Assembly (NCBI RefSeq): GCF_963678635.1
Contig: NC_087062.1
Span: forward strand, 36,360,052 to 36,424,051
DNA from: Symsagittifera roscoffensis
Lineage: Eukaryota; Xenacoelomorpha; Acoela; Convolutidae
Length of the DNA stretch: 64,000 nucleotides
Direction of reading: 5' to 3'
Every line of letters begins with the position of its first letter. The first letter of the stretch is position 1. Under the pieces are notes generated by a model. That model saw only the letters and a list, made by a program, of their open reading frames with translations. It ran no database searches and had not been told where the DNA came from. This document shows, piece after piece, positions 58,901 to 64,000 of the stretch. Position numbers and translations under genes: made by a program.

Positions 58901-61900
58901 ATTTGAGACACCTGATTTTGCGTGGAAAACAAAAAGAAAACTAAAACACACCCTAATACAAAGTTCCTCGACACATCTGAACACAAAGTTTCTCCCCACT
59001 TAGTCGGAATAATTACAATTTTGACCAATCTTATTGTGCCAATTTTGCCAACAATTTGGAAACATAGCCAAAAGGTAGTTCAAAAAGAGTAATAAACGCA
59101 AGAAAAAACGACTCTTTTTTGACAAAACTTGAACTTTCGAAAATTTATAATAATAGTTTATTTTGGTGGTTATATCTGATATATTAATTCCATTTTCGAA
59201 ACAAAAGTCAATCACGTTTTTCGTTACCTTTACACATTTGCTGAATGATAGTGGAGTTGCCTTCTTTTTAACAAAGAAATGTACTAAACTTGAAAAAGAA
59301 ATCAAAGGTCTAATCACGAAATATCAAATTTGAGCCTGAACAAACTTCAAGACTTTTTCAAGATAAAAATTAACGAAAAAATCACCTAGAGATATATAAG
59401 TTATTGAAAAGCAAAAAATTGGGACAGTAAAAAATATATAAAAAGAGCAATTTGTCAACTTTGAGCAACTTTCGCCAGCAAAGTTTAATTTTTAGATGAC
59501 ATTGAGACATAATTCCTATCTGAAGCATTAACTTTTGAACGCAAAAATTGTCTGAAATAGATCATTTGCCCTTTTTATATCTTTATCTGTTACAACTTTT
59601 GCAACTTACTCTCTACCGGTGTACCACGCATTTTTTCCACAGTATTGCCGCCAACAACCAATAGCGAAACTTCAAAGAAAACTGTCCAGAAGACTGAGCA
59701 AAAACGGTTGATATTAGCTCTGTTCTTCGCCAATACAAGCGAAACACACTAAGAAGTAGCTTTACACAAGCCAATACAAGCGAAACACACTAAGAAGTAG
59801 CTTTCGGCACAGCTGAGCTCCGCACCACTTGCGATATACAAAGCCATCCAAACGAAAAAATAATTGACAAAACGCCAAAAAACAACATCCGAAATTTTTA
59901 AATGTTTGTTTTAAACTAAAATTCATTTTCATGAAAACCTGTGGCAGAACACAAGAGCCAGTTTGAGCTTGCTTGAAAAACTTCGAATCGCACTACACAT
60001 TGCGCTACAACCGTCAATGGAAAAAAAACAACAAAAAATTCAGAAAAATTAAGTTGAAAAAATTACTTGAAAATATAACTTGAATAAATTGGGAAAACTA
60101 TAGCTACAGAAGCCTCATGGTTGTATCGCATGAAGTTCTTAAACAGCCTTAAAAACATTTGGAAATCATTCACTGAGCGGCAACAAAGACGACAAATTTT
60201 GTGTCGAAAACTGTTGTGCCGAAAACAAAACTTGTCATAAAAAATTTCTATAAAGTTTTAAAGTTTTCACGACCCATCCATACTGAAGCACATAATTCTA
60301 TACGAATACTTTTTTGCCCTCAAAATTACGCAATATAATTTGCTTACGCCGAAATAACAATTTAATTAAATATTTTTAAATCATAATAAAAAAGTAAACA
60401 AAATCAGATTTGTTAAATTTACAATTACCGAACTTTCAGTTACAGTAAAAAAAATTTAAACGGAAACACACCCCATGCTTTAACAATACGCCAAGAAAAC
60501 TCTGCCTGATTTTTTAAAATGCGCGTTTAAAAAACGGAAAAGGAACCGACAAAAACTAGGACGAAAACCATTAACCCAAAAAAAAATTGAGAAGTTTTTT
60601 GAAATCTTCGTAACAATCTGAACGAGACTTTAGGTAATTACTGCTTAATTGATGGTAATTTCATTTGAACTTCAAGAATTTGAGCATGTCAGAAGTGGTA
60701 TTTACCATTCCCACTAAAATTACCATTATGTGAACAAAGTTGTTTACGGGGAAAAAAAATATCGCAAGTGTAAAGAACCATTAGACAGAAAAAATAGTAA
60801 TACGTTTTGAAAAATAAGTAACTGCACGAAAATCGAATCTCAACCCATGGACATCCAAGTTTTCAAGTTGGCTGCTCTATATAACTTTGCCACAGATGCT
60901 TAAAGAAACCAAACACTAGTCACAGATAAATTCGGGAATACATTCCATGAAACTGCCAATACCACGCAACAAAAACTCCACCAAAACAAGCACTACATTT
61001 GAAAGTTAGCTTGAAAAATACTGGACTTTGTAAAATTAGACTACCTTGGCTAGTTCGCTCGTTTACATACGTTTTCCAATAATCTTGTTAAAACTATAGG
61101 ACGAAAACATAAGTCATTCCGCAAAAATCAAATTTAGGAGTGATCAAACTTTTTCCTATAAATACAAAAAAAATCAACAAGACCTGAATAAGTTCATTTT
61201 CATGGACACCTAAAAGCCTGGCTATGCTAGGAGGAAAATTAATATCAGGATGACAGGCAGAGGAAAACGACTTTCATGTGAAACAGTTTAATAAAAACAA
61301 ACTCTTTAATGTCTTCTGCTAGATTTTCTGCTATGCCACAGTACAAAAAAAAAAATCAGATGGAAGTCGTTGAAAATAAGGGAAACACGTAGTTCGTGAC
61401 CTACATAACTTTGCTGTCCGATAGTAAGTTTTCTATCCTTTTAATAAAGGAAATGAACTGAACTCAAAAATAAATTAAAAATCAAATCGCGAAAACGTGA
61501 ATTAGAGCCTGAACAAATTTTAAGATTTTCCTAGAAAAAAAATCATCGCGACCTATACAAGAGTCTGAACTATGTTCATCGACTCTTAATATAAGCAAGC
61601 TCACAGTTCCAGGATTCTAGTTATTCGCAGGAAAAAACTCGTTTGCAGCACTTGAATGATAAAATTAATAATTAAGCAAACAAGATTTCATGGATGATAT
61701 CTATTCCACTGTAAACAAAAGTCCACTTCTGGAACTTACTATAACCTAGCGAGTGTCTGAAGGGCTCCGGACAAAAAATCGTTAAACTCGTCTTCACTAC
61801 TCATACCATGGAAAATGGTTTCAATATCATAGGGCCATACAATCGTATGGCTTTAGTTTGACGATTGCGTCGCTGTACTGAGATATGGATCAGTGAAAGC

Positions 61901-62681
61901 GCCTTAGTTGCAAATGTTTTCAAGCTGTCATAACAGCTTCGCCCAAGTTGAAGGTCTCGTAACATTACCTAAAGCTGTTTCAAAACTGGGTTTGTGACTG
62001 ACAATGAAATCGTTAGTGGGTCTTCCGTGAAGCATACCAGCTCCAGTAGTACAATAACCTTTTTGAATAACTTTTCCTATCCTTTTCTACTTTCACAATA
62101 GGTTGAAGTTCATTCACCTTTCAAGATTGTTGGATATGGTTACAGCGGCGATATACATTTCCGGCTATCAAAACTTTTTCAATTTTTGAGTCATTTTCAC
62201 AGTTAATTTCTCTAATATAGTCTCTGTTATACTCTTAGAACACTCTACTCAACCTCTTAGCTTCTTGCAAGAACACAGTTGTTTGTTTTGGTGTAAGTGT
62301 GATTGGGAGTGCAAGAAGAGAAGGTGGAGGACAACAGAAGATAGACGAAACATGAACATAAGAAAAGACTACGATAAATTTAGCATGCGAATACATCAAA
62401 GAAGCTATGTTTCAAAATAATCTAATCACAAGCCAGCAGTTCCGCTAGGAATTTGGTACAGTTTCTTTTATCAAACTGCTGCAACTCTCGGCCACTTTAT
62501 AAATAAGACACAAACGAAACTTCACAAAATTTTTAAAATTTTATTCGGATAGTTTCGCATTTTAGAGAAGAAGAAAGAATCAGCAGAAGAAAGAATTCGA
62601 ATCTGCACTTACGACTAGAAGAGCGTAGAGAATGACACCACAGGACCAAACGTCTGCCTTGCGTCCGTCGTATTTCTCCCC
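31072..62681 (-). CDS. BRSK: BRSK/SAD-family serine/threonine kinase (gene span, 3' eleven exons)
   Basis: Eleven exons join without a phase error into 878 codons plus stop. Order of parts: the end of the kinase domain with [14 protein letters not shown] and [17 protein letters not shown]; the UBA-like region with [17 protein letters not shown] and [10 protein letters not shown]; the linker with [10 protein letters not shown]; a Ser/Pro-rich region ending PPSSP; the signature [26 protein letters not shown]; and the C-terminal region with [11 protein letters not shown] and [12 protein letters not shown]. These are diagnostic of the BRSK1/2 (SAD-1) family, AMPK-related kinases activated by LKB1 that act in neuronal polarity and synapse organisation. 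The activation loop, catalytic Lys and Asp, and start lie beyond 64,000. The last exon is longer than in vertebrates and low in complexity. Introns run from 75 bp to 19.4 kb, and one has a GC donor. Confidence 0.93.
31911..32085 (-). other. BRSK: GC-AG intron of BRSK
   Basis: A 175-bp intron from CAG|GCGAGT to TTTTTTTAG. The donor is GC, flanked by an otherwise strong consensus. Confidence 0.8.
32086..32254 (-). CDS. BRSK: BRSK exon: KA1-like region, ends at a GC donor
   Basis: Encodes [20 protein letters not shown] and HKVIFTLIT. Family alignment requires GPSRRF next, which is reached only if the exon ends at ACAG|GCGAGT in phase 1. No GT donor gives this join. Acceptor TTTTTCAG, phase 0. 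Confidence 0.9.
32478..32610 (-). CDS. BRSK: BRSK exon: KRSWFYN region
   Basis: [13 protein letters not shown] through [14 protein letters not shown] matches the start of the C-terminal globular region (K-x-S-W-F-x-N and I-K-x-D-x-x-x-A-F-L). Acceptor TTCTATAG, donor TGT|GTAAGT, phase 0. Confidence 0.93.
32943..33690. mobile_element. Copy of the GTTCCGACCAT repeat family in a BRSK intron
   Basis: Starts TTTCGACCATTGAAAAT and ends ATGGTCGGAGCATTCTGTGC. It has two tandem copies of a ~180-bp block beginning GCAAAATCAG(C/G)TACCAC (about 33,004 and 33,203). The sister copy is at 17,842-18,440. Confidence 0.5.
33703..33939 (-). CDS. BRSK: BRSK exon: [10 protein letters not shown] signature
   Basis: Contains [19 protein letters not shown], the strongest family signature outside the kinase, then [15 protein letters not shown]. 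Acceptor TTTGCAG; donor TCTGA|GTTAGT in phase 2, the same unusual GTTAGT donor as the previous exon. Confidence 0.93.
33964..35253. repeat. 147-bp satellite array filling a BRSK intron
   Basis: Unit starts at 33,964, 34,111, 34,258, 34,405, 34,552, 34,699, 34,846, 34,993 and 35,140: spacing is exactly 147 in every case, with a partial ninth copy. Each unit contains TTCTTAATCGTTCA and its inverse TGAACGATTAAGAA, separated by about 18 bases, so each can fold as a hairpin. The units differ by few bases. The array takes up about 1.29 of the 1.44 kb of intron. Confidence 0.95.
35382..35834 (-). CDS. BRSK: BRSK exon: Ser/Pro-rich linker
   Basis: [19 protein letters not shown] matches the Pro/Ser-rich part of the family that carries many S/T-P phosphosites, and the exon ends in [16 protein letters not shown]. 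Acceptor TTTTTAG, donor AT|GTTAGT in phase 2, which fits the following exon. Confidence 0.85.
36443..36710 (-). CDS. BRSK: BRSK exon: [10 protein letters not shown] and Ser/Asn-rich linker
   Basis: Starts after TTGTTGCAG, 19.4 kb downstream of the previous exon. [10 protein letters not shown] is a conserved BRSK motif. Then comes a His/Asn/Ser-rich low-complexity stretch to LHRHLFSAG. Donor GCAGG|GTGAGT in phase 2. Confidence 0.9.
37644..37820 (-). mobile_element. tRNA-derived SINE, GCGAAGC-tail family
   Basis: The minus-strand head CCGTGGCTGAGAGGGAAGG (A box) and GGTTCTAATCCGAC (B box) are followed by a poly-T-rich body and a tail ending in AGCTTCACCTCTGTGT-like sequence. Confidence 0.55.
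39579..39800 (-). mobile_element. tRNA-derived SINE inside the tandem unit
   Basis: The minus strand has GTGGCGCAGATGCGAGGGC (A box), a GATTGCTAATC anticodon-like arm and GGATATTCAAATCC (B box). A T-rich body and the tail GCGAAGCTGCG-type palindrome then CTCTGTGT follow. Copies lie at 42,249-42,470 and 44,919-45,140. In units 4 and 5 only the head remains (about 47,130-47,200 and 49,185-49,255). Confidence 0.6.
40941..41055. repeat. Long hairpin in each tandem unit
   Basis: The left arm (CGAATTTCAAAGAAAAAAAT onward, 43 bases) is inverted by the right arm ending ATTTTTTTCTTTGAAATTCG, with about 29 bases of loop. Other copies are at 43,612-43,726, 46,322-46,436, 48,376-48,490 and 50,463-50,577. 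One arm alone recurs at 58,708-58,755. Confidence 0.85.
51020..52275 (+). mobile_element. Element built of ~150-bp degenerate repeats, copy A
   Basis: Repeats of GAGCAGTCATATTTGGAGGC, AGATTCGCAACCCCTG, AGTACCCTGACAG and AACGTCATATCTCGAAAA at spacings of roughly 90-260 bases (most near 150). The copy ends with a unique segment (TAGCTTAAACATG, then GCCCGCATTTAAATATATAA) found also at the ends of copies B and C. Confidence 0.65.
52290..53060 (+). mobile_element. Element built of ~150-bp repeats, copy B
   Basis: Repeats begin with CGTCAAATCTGG or CGTCATATCTCG at about 52,299, 52,464, 52,608 and 52,777. It ends with the same unique terminus, GCCCGCATTTTAACATATAATAG, at 53,037-53,058. Confidence 0.6.
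53200..53660. repeat. Dispersed intron repeat (TTCGAAAC...CGATCAC family)
   Basis: Blocks GTCGATCAC, TTTGCCTTCCTTTTAAC and AAATTTGAG(A/C)(G/C)TGA recur in the same order at 58,380-58,620, 59,160-59,360, 61,400-61,520 and 63,600-63,720, and partly at 38,280-38,560 and 50,640-50,900. Confidence 0.5.
53664..53832 (-). mobile_element. tRNA-derived SINE, GCGAAGC-tail family
   Basis: The minus-strand head CCGTGGTTGGTGCGTGAG and GATGGAATCCGAG lead to a tail with GCTAGTGTTTGCGAAGC and CCTGTGTT. Closest to the 37,644 copy in its head. Confidence 0.55.
54215..54398 (-). mobile_element. tRNA-derived SINE, GCGAAGC-tail family
   Basis: The minus-strand head TCGTAGCGCAGATGTGCGAA (A box) and GGTTATAGGATTGATTCC (B box) are followed by a tail with GCTAGTGTTTGCGAAGCGC. 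The full-length layout matches the copies in the tandem units. Confidence 0.6.
54825..54960 (-). repeat. Right end of the GTTCCGACCAT repeat family
   Basis: Inverted GGATAGCCGGCTACTATGC and GAATGTTCCGACCATAGTCTTT match the right end of the copies at 18,385-18,440 and 33,630-33,690. Confidence 0.5.
55110..55795 (+). mobile_element. Element built of ~150-bp repeats, copy C
   Basis: Has GAGCAGTCATATTTGGAGGC and GGCAAGATTCGCA repeats, shortened sub-repeats around 55,380-55,480, and the shared unique terminus GCCCGCATTTAAATATACAA at 55,758-55,777. Confidence 0.6.
56065..56284 (-). CDS. BRSK: BRSK exon: UBA-like domain
   Basis: [20 protein letters not shown] and later [19 protein letters not shown] are the UBA-like region that packs against the kinase in this family. 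Phase 0 acceptor TTGCTTAG, donor A|GTGAGT in phase 1. Reading on would give a 95-codon ORF to 55,988, but the strong donor and the next exon show that splicing occurs before that. Confidence 0.9.
56485..56551 (-). CDS. BRSK: BRSK exon: kinase-UBA linker
   Basis: The leading base completes Gly. The exon then encodes [22 protein letters not shown]. It is separated from the previous exon by a 75-bp intron with acceptor TGTTTTAG. Donor GTATGAC, phase 0. The sequence is variable in the family, so the call rests on phase, splice signals and position. Confidence 0.75.
56627..56661 (-). CDS. BRSK: BRSK exon: end of kinase domain (35 bp)
   Basis: [12 protein letters not shown] matches the end of subdomain XI, where the family has a H-x-W motif. 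It is only 35 bp, starting in phase 0 and ending in phase 2, with donor GTGAGA. Confidence 0.88.
57227..57373 (-). CDS. BRSK: BRSK exon: kinase C-lobe
   Basis: Encodes 49 residues from [17 protein letters not shown] to [13 protein letters not shown], covering subdomains X-XI with the conserved Arg-Leu-Thr. Acceptor ATGTTGTAG, donor GTATGG; phase 0 at both ends. Confidence 0.93.
57374..62612. other. BRSK 5.2-kb intron: repeat fragments
   Basis: Contains copies of the TTCGAAAC...CGATCAC family at 58,360-58,700, 59,100-59,400 and 61,390-61,600. A 41-base duplication lies at 59,731-59,812 (CAATACAAGCGAAACACACT). A GC-richer patch at 57,480-57,560 is not an obvious exon. Confidence 0.45.
61740..62080 (-). 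pseudogene. Coding-like relict, unrecognised
   Basis: The minus strand reads [20 protein letters not shown] then [18 protein letters not shown] to a stop, and in another frame [19 protein letters not shown]. The composition is more protein-like than the surrounding DNA. No family recognised, and no phase-compatible link to BRSK. Confidence 0.25.
62613..62681 (-). CDS. BRSK: BRSK exon: kinase subdomain IX
   Basis: Encodes 23 residues, [12 protein letters not shown] then [11 protein letters not shown], containing the invariant D-x-W-S-x-G of subdomain IX. Acceptor TTTTTCAG, donor GTAAGTGC; both ends phase 0. This is the most upstream BRSK exon in the window. Confidence 0.93.
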
Positions 62682-64000
62682 CTGAAAAAGAAAAACAAAA
62701 CAATATTCATTAGGGTCATATAACAAATGGGCAGCTGACTTTGTCTTCACTTACTCATAAGAAATGCAACGTTAGGGACTAGTCAATCAATTTAACAAAG
62801 AGGCTAGCTGCAATTCGCATAATAGCAAAAGCGAGCTTTAAGTTCTAGGAAAAAAAACTTACCTAGAAAAAACATAGCAAACAGACCGCTGGAAAAGAGT
62901 CAATGAGCGCAACTAAACATAATAAATACTTTGTTTTCTGATGTCTCATCTTTCGAAGTTTAAAAAATAAAGCTTTTTGAAAATCAAGAACAATTCATAA
63001 TTGACACTTTTTGATGAAGAAATTTGAAAATTAAAACACAGAGGCCAAGCGGAGCTTCGCATAACTTGCGATACATAGAAAGCGTACCATTGCAAGCTAC
63101 TGAATGGCCAGTGAGATGGAAATAACCCTGGAAAAAAAACTGAAAATGCGAAAAACCAAATCAGGGGAAAATAGATGAGAAACACAACCACTCGCATGAG
63201 GCAAGCTTTTAGTGTTTTCCGAGCAAAATTGTATCTCTGACAAACAGACGACAAACACAGCCACTAGCACTGAACAAGCTTTCAGTATTTTGCACGGGTT
63301 CACAAAGCTGACAACACGCGGTTAGACTCCAATTAAACCGAAAACGAAAAATGTCCAGGATTCTCAAAAAATATTTTCAAATTATATTCCACCAGCCGAC
63401 CCAATTTAATAAAAACATAAATTATCATTTTTTTAATCTTTATGCCGATGTAAAATAGTTTCATTAAAAAAGACAAAATAAGAGCCGAAACGTTTACAGT
63501 CCTCCTTAAACACGCAAAAGCATTTAAAAACTTCCCCTTCAATCTACGCAATATAAGTTGAATAAGAGTTAGTAAATTTACAAACTACAGAACAACCTCC
63601 AATTATCTGTTTGATTGTGGAGTTTGCCTTCTTTTTAATAGAAGAAATCAACTAAACTAAAAAAATGAATGTAAGACGCGAAATATCAAATTTGAGCCTG
63701 AAAAAATATAAAGGACTTTTCCTGAAAAAAAAAACCATCGCGACCTCCATAAGATACTGAACTACGCTCATCGACTCTTAATATCTGTTGCCAGATATTC
63801 GTTTGTTGTCCTCAAAACAGCCGTAATACCTGATTCAACTGATTTTTCTAAGCAAAATTTAACCCGAAAAAAATCTATATTCCCATTTGATAACGCTTGC
63901 TAACCGCAAGCGTATAAAATCAAAAGTCAAACCGTGATAAACCAAAATTGAGTTAAAAAAAAATCAACTTTTCCTGAAAAAAAAAAAACAAAAAATCATC
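62682..64000. other. Partial BRSK intron with repeat fragments
   Basis: 63,036-63,080 is the tail (ACACAGAGG, GGAGCTTCGC) of the GCGAAGC SINE family. 63,600-63,800 is the dispersed intron repeat. No further BRSK exon was found, so the intron extends beyond the window. Confidence 0.5.

Overview
The window is nuclear DNA from an animal. It is AT-rich, has spliced genes with canonical and one non-canonical intron, and carries many transposable elements. The only gene I can name with confidence is the 3' part of a BRSK/SAD-family kinase gene on the minus strand, with eleven exons from 62,681 down to 31,072. All exon phases join into one 878-residue open frame. It runs from kinase subdomain IX through the UBA-like region, a Ser/Pro linker and the C-terminal KA1-like region. 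The promoter and the N-terminal kinase exons lie beyond 64,000. The sequence does not fix the species. An invertebrate with repeat-filled introns is the best reading.

Layout: 1-4,037 holds the 5' half of a Ty3-like LTR retroelement on the minus strand: an LTR with TGTAA/TTACA ends, a repeat-bearing leader, a basic ORF, then a Gag-type frame split by one in-frame TAA and running off the left edge. 4,040-15,400 is transposon debris: a foldback repeat, a hAT-type MITE with a target-site duplication, a possible kelch-like exon, a decayed Penelope-like RT/GIY-YIG element, an integrase relict, and coding-like debris upstream of a second LTR fragment. 15,500-25,166 holds a plus-strand gene model for a secreted or surface mucin-like protein: a putative signal-peptide exon, a Cys-containing exon, a Thr/Ser-rich minisatellite exon of about 390 codons, and one or two C-terminal exons followed by AATAAA. 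Its introns carry an LTR fragment, a tRNA-derived SINE, and a foldback element nested in another repeat. 25,200-31,070 is intergenic repeats.

31,072-62,681 is BRSK. One 1.44-kb intron is mostly a 147-bp satellite. A 19.4-kb intron contains five near-identical tandem units of 2.05-2.71 kb, each with a tRNA-derived SINE head and a long hairpin, followed by elements made of degenerate ~150-bp repeats that share a common end. The last intron uses a GC donor. The rest of the introns, and 62,682-64,000, are dispersed repeats.

No rRNA gene, intact tRNA gene or CRISPR array is visible. All splice sites and repeat boundaries were read by eye and have not been tested with transcripts or database searches.
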